A DNA stretch of 64,000 nt from Photobacterium phosphoreum (GTDB lineage: Bacteria; Pseudomonadota; Gammaproteobacteria; Enterobacterales; Vibrionaceae). Shown here piece by piece: positions 41,223 through 49,741 of this stretch; the first letter of the stretch is position 1; each line of letters begins with the position of its first letter. Location: positions 1 to 64,000 of the forward strand of contig NZ_MSCQ01000004.1 of the NCBI RefSeq assembly GCF_002954725.1. The letters are read 5' to 3'. The position numbers and the translations under genes were made by a program. The notes beneath the pieces were generated by a model. It was not told the origin of the DNA. It did no database searches and saw only the letters and a program-made list of their open reading frames with translations.

Positions 41223-41777
41223 TTACTCCTTATCGAAATTATCAAAATCCATGTTTTCAAATTGCGCTAATAAATCATCATCTGAACGAGGCTTTGACTT
41301 AGCTTTAGCGCTTTCTTTAACGGGCGCTGATGTTTCTTCAACATCATCTAATAAACCAAGTTGCTTCATTAAGCGTTCAATGCGATCTAACTTCAGGTCA
41401 ACTTGCTTTTGCAAGCCAGCACCTAGTTTTTCACCAGCATCAATACGATCTAATAACACCATCAATTGTGCATCATTTTCAAGCATCGCAAGTTCTTGCT
41501 CTGCAGACAAACGACGCTGTTGCTTGTTTTGTGGCTTTTTAGGTTCCACGATTAGTGGTACTAATTTCTTACTACCTAAACGTGGATCTTTTTTCTGACC
41601 GCCATTGCGTTGCTTGTTTTCTTCAACAGCAGAATGACGACTACCTGATTTTAAGCCTTTACGTTTCTTCGCTTTTTGGCGTTCACGAGTCTCAACATCA
41701 ACTTTAGTATTTGTTTTTTCGCGGTATACAGCAGGACCTTCTGATCCTACAGCACGAGCTCTTTTCTTACGGGTCAT
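41223..41777 (-). CDS. yihI: Der GTPase-activating protein YihI
   Basis: 184 residues: a very basic N-terminal half (MTRKKRARA, KKRKGLKSGSRH) and an acidic C-terminal half (DDDLLAQFENMDFDNFD). YihI stimulates GTP hydrolysis by Der/EngA and so limits 50S assembly. Its position near hemN, a Csr-type RNA and engB matches E. coli. One-base overlap with the methyltransferase upstream. Confidence 0.94.
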   Translation of the reverse strand: MTRKKRARAVGSEGPAVYREKTNTKVDVETRERQKAKKRKGLKSGSRHSAVEENKQRNGGQKKDPRLGSKKLVPLIVEPKKPQNKQQRRLSAEQELAMLENDAQLMVLLDRIDAGEKLGAGLQKQVDLKLDRIERLMKQLGLLDDVEETSAPVKESAKAKSKPRSDDDLLAQFENMDFDNFDKE

Positions 41778-42418
41778 TACTGGGGTTTCCTCAGCAAAAT
41801 CACATCATTTCCAACAAACTCAACTTCAAGGCCATCGCGTTGTGCTAGAAAGCAAAACGTATCATGGCAAAAAAAGCTGACATGGGTTGGGTCGTTCTTA
41901 TAGTACCAATGCCCAAAGGCATCAGTGTCGGTTACCAGTTTAGTCATGATCCCAAGCCAACCGCCGGGTTTGACTAAACGTAGCAACAGCCCCCATTCCT
42001 TCGCAGGCTGATAAAAATGCTCGATTGCTTCTGTGCAAGTAACAAAATCATACTGCCCTTCTAATACTGCGGATTGTGCCGCAAAATAAGGGTCGTAGAT
42101 TGTCATAGTATACCCCATTTCTGCCAACATCACTGACAAGGTCGGCCCCGGACCACTACCAAAATCTAACCCGCATAACGGCGGAGATGGCAGCCGTGTC
42201 ACGAGTGGGGTTGCTAATCGTCCTAAAAATTGTCGATAGCCATCATCATCAGGATTATTCCGATGTTGATCATAAACAGATTTTTCTTGAGACGACGATA
42301 AATGAGTTGTCGGATCAGCATAAATTAATGCACAGTGTAAACAGCGAAAATAACCTCGATTAATGTCAGCCACCAACCACATGTTATCTTTACTACCACA
42401 AAGTGGACATCTATCCAT
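41777..42418 (-). CDS. Class I SAM-dependent methyltransferase with N-terminal zinc ribbon
   Basis: 213 residues from the ATG at 42418; GGAG 6 nt upstream decides the start. The N-terminus has two CxxC pairs (CPLCG and CLHC), a likely zinc ribbon. A methyltransferase fold follows, with GLDFGSGPGPTLSVML as the SAM loop, then CTEAIEHFYQP and RLVKPGGWLGIMT. It resembles small-molecule or protein methyltransferases of unknown target. Coupled to yihI by a 1-nt overlap, so a ribosome-related role is conceivable but unproven. Confidence 0.85.
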   Translation of the reverse strand: MDRCPLCGSKDNMWLVADINRGYFRCLHCALIYADPTTHLSSSQEKSVYDQHRNNPDDDGYRQFLGRLATPLVTRLPSPPLCGLDFGSGPGPTLSVMLAEMGYTMTIYDPYFAAQSAVLEGQYDFVTCTEAIEHFYQPAKEWGLLLRLVKPGGWLGIMTKLVTDTDAFGHWYYKNDPTHVSFFCHDTFCFLAQRDGLEVEFVGNDVILLRKPQ

Positions 42419-42617
42419 TGTCTTCTCCACAACGACTGAATGTTTACGAACAGCAGCAGCGGTGTAAAATCGAGCGGGCTATTCTATACCCAATTAAGGT
42501 TAAGATGTAGTTCTGCTGACAAATTGTTCAATTTATTCGACTATATCATCGTATCAGTAAGCATAATATCACTGCCAAATCATAACAATAACTACTGCTA
42601 AGGTCGAAATTTAAACG

Positions 42618-43069
42618 AAAAAAAAGCGATAGGTCTGCACCTATCGCTATATGGGGTAAGCTATGAGCTTATAATTCTGTCCAGTCTTTCCATAACCAGC
42701 AAGCAACGTCCCGGTTTAACAAACATCCTTTTTTATGGTTGCTATCCTTGCCTATTATTGTTCGTCACTGTCCGAGTGAATTTTCGCATTCCTTTTACTC
42801 ATCCATGGTTTGGCAACTTATCCTAAGTTGGCGATCCTTATCGCAATGTTACACTCCAATAACTTTACCACCATCCTTATGTAATACATCATCCTGACGT
42901 ATCTGAGCTATATCACTATAGCTACTCTCTTTCCTGAGTGTCGACCCTGACAATCCTTACGCTTCCTGCGTCTACCCTAGTCTCCTGACCAGACGTCCTG
43001 TGCATCCTTTTGGCTTCACTGCCTAAGCTATCCTAGCGCTTCTTATCCTGTGTCACACTCCATGTCGAC
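42618..43069 (-). ncRNA. CsrB/CsrC family CsrA-sponge sRNA
   Basis: A ~452-nt minus-strand RNA. Its 5' end (GTCGACATGGAG, from 43069) closely resembles the start of E. coli CsrB. I count 22 GGA motifs along it, many as AGGA or AAGGAT in or near loops, the CsrA-binding signature. It ends in a strong terminator, AGCGATAGGT stem (42625-42648) plus U-tract. Upstream lies a sigma-70-like promoter (TTGTTT, 16 bp, TAAATT). It lies between yihI and engB, the csrC locus of E. coli. It should titrate CsrA under BarA/UvrY (VarS/VarA) control. Which Vibrio paralog (csrB, C or D) it is cannot be told from here. Confidence 0.93.
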
Positions 43070-43318
43070 AAGGTATAATTTACCTGAAGCCATTATTAAA
43101 ACAATGTACCAAGATCACACATTTGAAAATCAAATATCGGCTAATAAACAAGTGCATGTTCTATAAAACAAAAAAATAATCGGCTACAAATAAAATCATC
43201 AATACAACGCCAATCAATGGTCAATCTCTTACAACATCACGGGCAAATTCCCCGTTACTAAACGCTTTTAAAATAGTAATGCTTAGCAACTCACGTAATT
43301 ATGCTAATGATCTCGCGG

Positions 43319-43936
43319 TTAATGTAAACCAGCGACATAGGCAGAAAGCGCATTAATTTCATCATCATTGAGTTTTTCAGCCACCGATCGCATCATCGCA
43401 TTAAGGTCATTATTACGAGTACCCGCACGAAAATGTTGGAGCTGTAATTGGGTATATTGTGCATTCTGCCCTGAAATTTTAGGAAAACCGGATAGGCTGG
43501 TGCCATTACCACGCGGTCCATGACAACTGATACATGCTGCAATGTCCCGTTCTGGATCGCCAAAACGGTATAATGGCTCAGCAATCGCAATCGCAGCTTC
43601 AGGGGTGGTATTAGGTGAAATAGGCAGCGAAGAAAAATAAGCACCAAGATCGGCCATATCAGTGGCTGATAATGCACTGGCCATGCCAGCCATAATGGCA
43701 TTGCTTCGGCCTTGAGCTCCGTCACTGGTCAATGCAAGCTTATAATCGGCAAGTTGTTTCGTTAGATAATCAGCATGTTGACCCGCCAATTTAGGGTACT
43801 GTGCCATAATTGCATTACCATCATTACCGTGGCATGCGACACACGTAGTGGCCTTTAATTTACCGGCATCGATATCACCTTGTGCCCAAGCCGAATAACT
43901 CGTAACAAGAGTGAATATTAAGACTAATTTTTTCAT
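43319..43936 (-). CDS. Diheme cytochrome c4
   Basis: 205 residues. Signal peptide (cleavage near YSAWA-QGD) and two heme c motifs, CVACH and CISCH, in two homologous halves, each with a Met ligand region. It is a periplasmic electron carrier, probably to terminal oxidases such as cbb3. Divergent from engB; a cytochrome c4 gene next to engB and polA is usual in this group. Confidence 0.94.
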   Translation of the reverse strand: MKKLVLIFTLVTSYSAWAQGDIDAGKLKATTCVACHGNDGNAIMAQYPKLAGQHADYLTKQLADYKLALTSDGAQGRSNAIMAGMASALSATDMADLGAYFSSLPISPNTTPEAAIAIAEPLYRFGDPERDIAACISCHGPRGNGTSLSGFPKISGQNAQYTQLQLQHFRAGTRNNDLNAMMRSVAEKLNDDEINALSAYVAGLH

Positions 43937-44092
43937 GACATTCCATTTATAATTATAGAGCTTCCGTACTACAAGTAATGCTCAGTGACATGGTATACAA
44001 TACGACCATAAACCAAACACGGTTTAATATATCTTAGACAATTTCACAAAAAAGCGCTCATTTTACGATGTGAGGGCTTGACGGAGTTAACA

Positions 44093-44761
44093 GTGAATCA
44101 ACCTCTCAACTATAGAAATACCAGTTTTATTACAAGTGCACCGGATATTCGTCACTTGCCACAAGATATCGGCGTTGAGATCGCATTTGCTGGTCGCTCC
44201 AATGCCGGTAAATCAAGCGCACTAAATCGCCTTACTGATCAAAAAGGTTTAGCTCGTACGTCTAAAACCCCTGGCCGTACCCAATTAATCAACATGTTTG
44301 AAGTGATTAACGGTTGTAACTTAATTGACTTACCTGGCTATGGTTTTGCTCAAGTACCGCTGGAGCTCAAACTAAAATGGCAAAAAGCATTAGGTGAATA
44401 CCTACAACGCCGTGAATGTTTGCAAGGTTTAGTAGTACTAATGGATATTCGCCATCCAATGAAAGATCTTGATCAGCAAATGATTAATTGGGCAATTGAA
44501 AGTAGCTTGCCAGTATTAGTCCTACTGACTAAAGCAGACAAATTAAAAAGCGGTGCACGTAAAGCACAAGTATTAAAAATCCGTGAAATGTCGAAAGAAT
44601 TTGGCGGTAACGTTCAGGTTGAAGCTTTCTCTGCATTGAAAGGGATTGGCGTAGATCAAGTGCGTAGCAAACTTGATGAATGGTATGCACCAGAACTAGA
44701 ACGTCAACGTGTACTAGCCGCTGACGATAGTGAAGTTTTTAATCTGCCACCAATAAAATAA
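44093..44761 (+). CDS. engB: Ribosome biogenesis GTP-binding protein EngB (YihA/YsxC)
   Basis: 222 residues from the GTG at 44093; GGAG lies 7 nt upstream, whereas the TTG at 44078 has no ribosome site. G1 [10 protein letters not shown]3 DLPGYGFA and G4 TKADK are present. EngB is essential and assists 50S assembly. Neighbours (Spot 42, polA, the Csr RNA and yihI) match E. coli. Confidence 0.96.
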   Translation: MNQPLNYRNTSFITSAPDIRHLPQDIGVEIAFAGRSNAGKSSALNRLTDQKGLARTSKTPGRTQLINMFEVINGCNLIDLPGYGFAQVPLELKLKWQKALGEYLQRRECLQGLVVLMDIRHPMKDLDQQMINWAIESSLPVLVLLTKADKLKSGARKAQVLKIREMSKEFGGNVQVEAFSALKGIGVDQVRSKLDEWYAPELERQRVLAADDSEVFNLPPIK

Positions 44762-44786
44762 AATCCTTACACAGCTAATCAAGACT

Positions 44787-44817
44787 AAAAATTCTCCCAC
44801 TGTTATTGGTGGGGGAA
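44787..44817 (-). terminator. Minus-strand terminator downstream of engB
   Basis: On the minus strand TTCCCCCAC-(8 nt)-GTGGGAGAA is followed by TTTTT. On the plus strand the stem has no T-run, so it does not suit engB. It may back up the terminator at 44981-45014, or end a transcript not otherwise seen. Confidence 0.6.
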
Positions 44818-44980
44818 TACCCAGAAAATAAAGCTATACCTCGCTCTACTCCCCGATTTAAATCCGTTAATGCTATAGATTCCACTACATTATTTTAATT
44901 AAAAAATAAGCCTATTAATTGTTAACAGTTTAACAATATTTCTGGAATTAAATTACATCATTATTTATTTAAAAAAAACC

Positions 44981-45094
44981 AAAAAAAAAGCCATTCTCAA
45001 TACCGAGAATGGCTATTTCATGTTTTTGCTCGTCCGCTAGTCATGTCGACTAACCAACAAAATCAAATATGAACAAGAAGCTATTACTATTATA
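44981..45094 (-). ncRNA. Candidate ~100-nt sRNA downstream of Spot 42
   Basis: A perfect -10 TATAAT on the minus strand (45089-45094) predicts a start near 45082. A strong intrinsic terminator (AGCCATTCTC-6 nt-GAGAATGGCT, 44989-45014) with a nine-U tail ends at 44981. Between them lies a second small stem, TAGTC-gacat-GACTA. The -35 is weak. There is no credible reading frame. Spot 42 has its own terminator 250 bp upstream, so this would be a separate transcript. The function is unknown. Confidence 0.55.
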
Positions 45095-45342
45095 GCCTGC
45101 CAATTTTAAATTTAAAGTATTTACTCTAAAAAATACACAGGCAAATATATTTTAGCGAATGACGATAATCAACCAACATAAAAATAAGCACATTTAATCA
45201 CAAAAAAGCACCAATATTATTATATTTGAATAATAAAACAGCACTAATGCGTAATAACAATAATTAACAACGACTCAACGGCAACAAGAAAGGAATGTGA
45301 TAATAGCAATGTCGCGAGGAAAAATATTTGCTTTGGTACAAT

Positions 45343-45449
45343 AAAAAACGCCCCAGTCCAATAAATAGACTGGGGCAGCTGAATCAGCCAAATCCAATAA
45401 CGTGAAACAAAAGGTCTGAAAGATAGAACATCTTACCTCTGTACCCTAC
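45343..45449 (-). ncRNA. spf: Spot 42 small RNA
   Basis: A 107-nt minus-strand RNA from 45449 (GTAGGGTACAGAGGTAAGATG) to a terminator with stem CCCCAGTC/GACTGGGG and a U-tract. The first ~55 nt agree almost base for base with E. coli Spot 42 as I know it. It lies between polA and engB, as in E. coli. Spot 42 is an Hfq-dependent riboregulator of galK and other carbon-use genes, normally repressed by CRP-cAMP. Confidence 0.97.
45384..45431 (-). CDS. SpfP-like 15-residue small protein inside Spot 42
   Basis: Within Spot 42, AGAGG is followed 4 nt later by ATG and 15 codons ending at TGA, encoding MFYLSDLLFHVIGFG. The E. coli SpfP peptide, by my recollection, is the same apart from one Leu to Phe change; most other base differences are synonymous. 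SpfP has been reported to interfere with CRP-dependent activation, making Spot 42 a dual-function RNA. Confidence 0.7.
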   Translation of the reverse strand: MFYLSDLLFHVIGFG

Positions 45450-45551
45450 ATCAGCAACTGTATATCAATCATTCAGTTTTTGGAAGTCTTTGTCGTAATT
45501 TTTTTTCATAATTGTGTAAGTAATTTTTACATAACTGTTCTTATTTTTAAC

Positions 45552-45590
45552 AAAAAAAATAGCTGATCGCGTGATCAGCTATTTTTATTT
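45552..45590. terminator. Terminator of polA
   Basis: ATAGCTGATC-gcgt-GATCAGCTAT with A-run left and T-run right, 20-60 bp past the polA stop on the minus strand; symmetric, so active in both directions. Confidence 0.88.
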
Positions 45591-45610
45591 TATGGATAAG
45601 CCTGTATCAA

Positions 45611-48382
45611 TTAGTGGGCTTGATCCCAGTTATCACCGTAGCCTGTCTCGGCAATTAATGGCACCGCTAACGTTGCCGCTTGCTCCATTAGTTGACGCAC
45701 TTTTGCGGTCACGCTATCTAAGACTGATGCTTCTACTTCAAACACCAATTCATCGTGTACTTGCATTAATAAACTCACCTGACCTTGTGGTTGCTGTTGC
45801 ACCCATTCATCAACGGCAATCATAGCGAATTTAATAATATCAGCGGCAGTACCTTGCATTGGGGCGTTAATCGCCGCCCGTTCAGCCGCTTTACGACGTA
45901 ACCCATTACGCGCTTTAATATCAGGAAGATACAAACGACGACCAAATAGAGTTTCAACATAACCTTGTTCAGCAGCACTATTACGGGTACTTTCCATGTA
46001 TTCTAAAACGCCAGGATAGCGTTCAAAATACACATTCATATAGTCTTGTGCTTCATTACGACCCATATCAAGTTGCTTGGCTAAACCAAATGCACTCATG
46101 CCGTAAATAAGACCAAAGTTAATCGCTTTCGCACGTCGACGTTGCTCAGTAGTCACATCATCTATCGCTAACCCTAGAATTTCAGCAGCGGTTGCTGCGT
46201 GAATATCTTTCCCTTCACGGAATGCATCTAACAGCGCTTGGTCACCAGAAAGGTGCGCCATAATACGTAATTCAATTTGAGAGTAATCGACAGCCAGAAT
46301 TTTATAACCTGGTTTAGCCACAAATGCTTGGCGAATACGACGCCCTTCTGAGTTACGTACTGGAATATTTTGCAGGTTAGGCTCGCTTGAAGATAAACGC
46401 CCAGTCACGGTGCCCGATTGATGGTAAGAAGTATGGACTCGGCCTGTCGCAGCATTAACCATTTTCGGTAACTTATCAGTATAAGTAGATTTCAGTTTTG
46501 CTAAGCCACGGTATTCTAATAACAATTTTGGCAATGGGTAATCTAATGCCAGCTCTTGCAGCACTTCTTCATTGGTCGATGGTGTGCCTGAAGGGGTTTT
46601 TTTAATCACTGGCAAGCCCATTTTTTCAAACAGAATCGCTTGTAATTGTTTCGGTGAACTTAAATTAAACTCTTGATCTGCTAGCTCATAAGCCAGTTTT
46701 TCAATTTCATCTAATCGTTGTGCTAATTCAATTGATTGCGCGCCAAGCAACATACTATCAATGTAAACACCAGTACGCTCCATACGCGATAATACCGGCA
46801 CTAACGGCATTTCGATGGTTTCAAACACTTTTTTGAGCTTGTCATCGGCTTCAAGTTTTGGATATAACGCATTATGTAAACGTAGCGTAATATCAGCATC
46901 TTCAGCAGCATACGGCCCGGCTTGTTCAAGATCGATTTGATTAAAAGTTAATTGCTTCTTACCTTTACCCGCAATATCTTCAAAACTGATATTTTTATGC
47001 TCAAGGTAACGCAACGCAAGACTGTCCATATCATGGCGACCTACCACACTATTATAAACATAAGATTCAAGCATAGTATCAAACTTAATACCCTGCATAT
47101 CAATGTTATAACGCGCAACAATACTGGCATCAAATTTTAAATTTTGACCTACTTTGGCTAAATTTTTATCTTCTAATAATGGTTTTAATTGCGCTAATAC
47201 CCAATCACGATCAAGTTGCTCAGGCGCATCAAGATAATCATGAGCAACAGGCACATACGCCGCTTTGCCTTCTTCAACGGCAAATGACACCCCAATTAAA
47301 TTAGCGGTCATGTAATCAAGACCGTCAGTTTCGGTATCAAACGCAAACACATCGGCATTTTTTAACTGTGTTAACCAACCATTAAAATTCGCTTCATCCA
47401 GTACCGTTTCGTAACCACTGCGATCAATCGTCGGCGCAATAATTTTAGGTTCAGATGGTGCGGTTGACGCACTTTCATCAGCAACGATACGACCATCACT
47501 GCCATCCAACATTTCGGTTAGCCAGCGACGGAACTGTAATTTACCAAACAATTCAGTCAGCGCGTCAGTATCAGGTACACCTTTACATAATTGTTCTGGT
47601 GCCAGCTCTAATTCAACATCAAGTTTAATTGTCGCCAGTTTATAAGACATATAAGCCGATTCTTTATTATCAAGCAGCTTTTTCGCCATTGTTTTTGAAC
47701 CACGAAAACCCAGTGGCGCAATATTATCAAGATTGGCATATAAGGTATCTAAACCACCCACGCCAGTTAATAGCGCTTTCGCCGTTTTTTCACCAACACC
47801 GGGTACGCCTGGAATATTATCAACCTTATCTCCCATAAGGGCTAAGTAATCGATGATCAACTCGGGACCAATACCAAACTTATCCACAACCCCCGCCGGA
47901 TCCATCACCACATCCGTCATGGTATTGATCAAGGTAACATTTTGATCCACCAGCTGAGCCATATCTTTATCGCCAGTACTGATTAACACTGGCATTCCTT
48001 GCTTTGAAGCCTGTGTCGCTAACGTGCCGATCACATCATCCGCTTCAACTCCAGAGATCGCGATCAATGGCAAACCCATTGCCTTGATCACCGCATGCAA
48101 CGGCGCTATCTGTCCACGAAGATCCTCCGGCATCGGCGGACGATTAGCTTTATATTCAGGATATATATCATCACGGAATGTTTTACCTTTAGCATCAAAG
48201 ATAACCGCAATACGATCGGTCGAAAACTGACGTAGCATACTGCGTAACATATTAACCACACCATAAATAGCGCCTGTCGGCTCACCATCAGAATTAGTGA
48301 AGTTAGGCGCAGCATGGTAAGCGCGATAAAGATAAGAGGATCCATCGATAAGGATCAATGGATTTTCAGGAATCGTAGCCAT
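45611..48382 (-). CDS. polA: DNA polymerase I
   Basis: 923 residues with all three domains: 5'-3' exonuclease (1-~290), 3'-5' exonuclease (~325-515; acidic residues intact in [12 protein letters not shown] and [11 protein letters not shown], so proofreading should work), and polymerase (motif [14 protein letters not shown]-helix [16 protein letters not shown], motif [14 protein letters not shown]). It removes RNA primers and fills gaps in repair. Spot 42 and engB lie downstream. Confidence 0.98.
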   Translation of the reverse strand: MATIPENPLILIDGSSYLYRAYHAAPNFTNSDGEPTGAIYGVVNMLRSMLRQFSTDRIAVIFDAKGKTFRDDIYPEYKANRPPMPEDLRGQIAPLHAVIKAMGLPLIAISGVEADDVIGTLATQASKQGMPVLISTGDKDMAQLVDQNVTLINTMTDVVMDPAGVVDKFGIGPELIIDYLALMGDKVDNIPGVPGVGEKTAKALLTGVGGLDTLYANLDNIAPLGFRGSKTMAKKLLDNKESAYMSYKLATIKLDVELELAPEQLCKGVPDTDALTELFGKLQFRRWLTEMLDGSDGRIVADESASTAPSEPKIIAPTIDRSGYETVLDEANFNGWLTQLKNADVFAFDTETDGLDYMTANLIGVSFAVEEGKAAYVPVAHDYLDAPEQLDRDWVLAQLKPLLEDKNLAKVGQNLKFDASIVARYNIDMQGIKFDTMLESYVYNSVVGRHDMDSLALRYLEHKNISFEDIAGKGKKQLTFNQIDLEQAGPYAAEDADITLRLHNALYPKLEADDKLKKVFETIEMPLVPVLSRMERTGVYIDSMLLGAQSIELAQRLDEIEKLAYELADQEFNLSSPKQLQAILFEKMGLPVIKKTPSGTPSTNEEVLQELALDYPLPKLLLEYRGLAKLKSTYTDKLPKMVNAATGRVHTSYHQSGTVTGRLSSSEPNLQNIPVRNSEGRRIRQAFVAKPGYKILAVDYSQIELRIMAHLSGDQALLDAFREGKDIHAATAAEILGLAIDDVTTEQRRRAKAINFGLIYGMSAFGLAKQLDMGRNEAQDYMNVYFERYPGVLEYMESTRNSAAEQGYVETLFGRRLYLPDIKARNGLRRKAAERAAINAPMQGTAADIIKFAMIAVDEWVQQQPQGQVSLLMQVHDELVFEVEASVLDSVTAKVRQLMEQAATLAVPLIAETGYGDNWDQAH

Positions 48383-48758
48383 AGGGTTATTCTTATATCC
48401 AAGCGAAAGTAGTTCAGGTTTGATCTATTATCGACCAAATTTATCCCTATACCACAGAAAAAATACAATGTTTACTAGAATGCCACGCCAAACCGCAACT
48501 GTTAACTGCTGTTTTGTGTTATTCATCCATTTTCTGTGGATAACTTTGTTAGTATTTAATTTTAACCCATTGATCGTTTTTTATGTGAAAATAAAAATTA
48601 CTTATGATTGTATTCATTTTCAAATACTTAATAAGAAGTCTGGATTTAGATCCTCGATCCCATATTGATCATTGATTGTGGACAACCTTAGCTAGATAAT
48701 CTTAACCTAGCCCATAATAACAACAATATAAGCATATTTGATTAGTTAGGATGCCATT
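48383..48758. promoter_or_regulatory. polA-elbB intergenic region with DnaA-box-like sites
   Basis: 376 bp of AT-rich DNA between divergent genes. The bases 48535-48543 (TGTGGATAA) are the exact complement of the DnaA box TTATCCACA. Those at 48677-48685 (TGTGGACAA) are a one-base variant. Three GATC sites fall within 22 bp (48649-48670). The promoters of polA and elbB must be here, but I cannot pick a clear pair. Whether DnaA acts here is inference. Confidence 0.5.
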
Positions 48759-49409
48759 ATGAAGAAAATTGCAGTAATTTTAAGCGGTTCAGGTGTGTTT
48801 GATGGCAGCGAAATCCATGAGGCCGTATTAGCCCTATTTGCGATCGAACAACAAGGGGCATGTTGGCATTGCTTTGCACCGAACATTGATCAACACCAGG
48901 TGATTAATCACTTAAATGGTGAAGTGAGTCATGAGATCCGTAATGTTTTAGTGGAATCAGCACGAATTGCACGTGGCAATATTTCTGATGTCGCTACCTT
49001 AAATATTAATGACTATGATGCACTACTGGTTCCGGGAGGGTTTGGAGTTGCAAACAATTTATCTGATTTTGCCCGTCATGGCAGCGCATGTCAGCTCAAC
49101 GAAGATGTTAAACAAGCTTGCCAAGCCTTTGCTCATGCCAATAAACCCGCCGCCTATTTATGTATTGCACCAACATTGATCCCACAGATCTATGGCCCTG
49201 GAGCAAAAGCAACGATCGGTAATGATCCTGACACAGCCTCGGCATTTAATGCTATGGGAGGAGAGCACATCCAATGCCCTGTCGATGATTTTGTTCTCGA
49301 TCAGAAACGACGCTTGTTAACGACCCCTGCTTACATGTTAGCGACTAACATCAGTGAAGCCGCGACAGGAATCAATAAATTAGTACAGGAATTAATAAAA
49401 TTGGCATAA
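48759..49409 (+). CDS. elbB: Isoprenoid biosynthesis-associated glyoxalase ElbB (ES1 family)
   Basis: 216 residues of the DJ-1/PfpI class I amidotransferase-like fold: MKKIAVILSGSGVFDGSEIHE at the start, a PGGFGVANNLSDFA loop and the nucleophile-elbow Cys in AAYLCIAPTL. ElbB shows weak glyoxalase activity and was linked to isoprenoid production in E. coli; its true role is unsettled. Divergent from polA and convergent with RyhB. Confidence 0.93.
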   Translation: MKKIAVILSGSGVFDGSEIHEAVLALFAIEQQGACWHCFAPNIDQHQVINHLNGEVSHEIRNVLVESARIARGNISDVATLNINDYDALLVPGGFGVANNLSDFARHGSACQLNEDVKQACQAFAHANKPAAYLCIAPTLIPQIYGPGAKATIGNDPDTASAFNAMGGEHIQCPVDDFVLDQKRRLLTTPAYMLATNISEAATGINKLVQELIKLA

Positions 49410-49441
49410 GTGTCAGCAGTAACATTAGACACTTAAAAAAG

Positions 49442-49601
49442 AAAAAGCGACGCACTGTGTGATGCGTCGCTTAGCAGAAAGAGTAATTGGTTTTTAGCCC
49501 TACACTAAGCACCATTACCAAGCTGAAGTACACTGAAAGCAATGTGAGCAATGTCGTGCCATCAATCACTAGAAAAAGCGTTTTCTCTAGCGCCTGAAAG
49601 C
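49442..49601 (-). ncRNA. ryhB: RyhB iron-responsive small RNA
   Basis: The minus strand at 49531-49560 carries GGCACGACATTGCTCACATT followed by GCTTTCAG, the invariant RyhB core that pairs with iron-protein mRNAs. The predicted start is near 49601 (promoter TTGCAA, 16 bp, TATTAT). The end is an intrinsic terminator with stem AAGCGACGCA/TGCGTCGCTT (49445-49472) and a U-tract. Length is about 160 nt, longer than the ~90 nt of E. coli, as in Vibrio. It represses non-essential iron proteins when iron is scarce. Confidence 0.93.
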
Positions 49602-49607
49602 ATGTTA

Positions 49608-49658
49608 ATAATAACTATTCTCAACTAAGTTGCAACACCTAATTGAGAATAGTTTTCA
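49608..49658 (-). promoter_or_regulatory. Fur-controlled ryhB promoter
   Basis: -35 TTGCAA (49630-49635) and -10 TATTAT (49608-49613) with a 16-bp spacer. Two Fur-like 7-1-7 boxes are seen, TGAGAATAGTTATTA (minus strand, 49609-49623), which covers the -10, and TGAAAACTATTCTCA (minus strand, 49644-49658) upstream of the -35. Each matches 11 of 14 positions. Iron-loaded Fur should shut the promoter. Confidence 0.85.
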
Positions 49659-49690
49659 TTTAATTAAGTTTTACGCTAAATATGCTCGAC

Positions 49691-49717
49691 AAAAAAATCG
49701 GCCGCAGCCGATTTTTT
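49691..49717. terminator. Terminator of yhhQ
   Basis: AAAATCGGC-cgca-GCCGATTTT with A-run and T-run on both sides, 25-50 bp past the yhhQ stop. It also insulates the ryhB promoter. Confidence 0.9.
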
Positions 49718-49741
49718 CTCAACATTAACCCCAATAATGGT

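Noticed and set aside
45480..45535. Possible CRP site in the Spot 42 promoter region
   Set aside because: TGTAA and TTACA halves exist, but the spacing is 7 and not 6 and the bases deviate; control by CRP is expected from E. coli but not shown here.
48383..48758. A replication origin (oriC) between polA and elbB
   Set aside because: Only two DnaA-like boxes and three GATC sites, no 13-mer repeats, and none of the usual oriC neighbours (mnmG, mioC).
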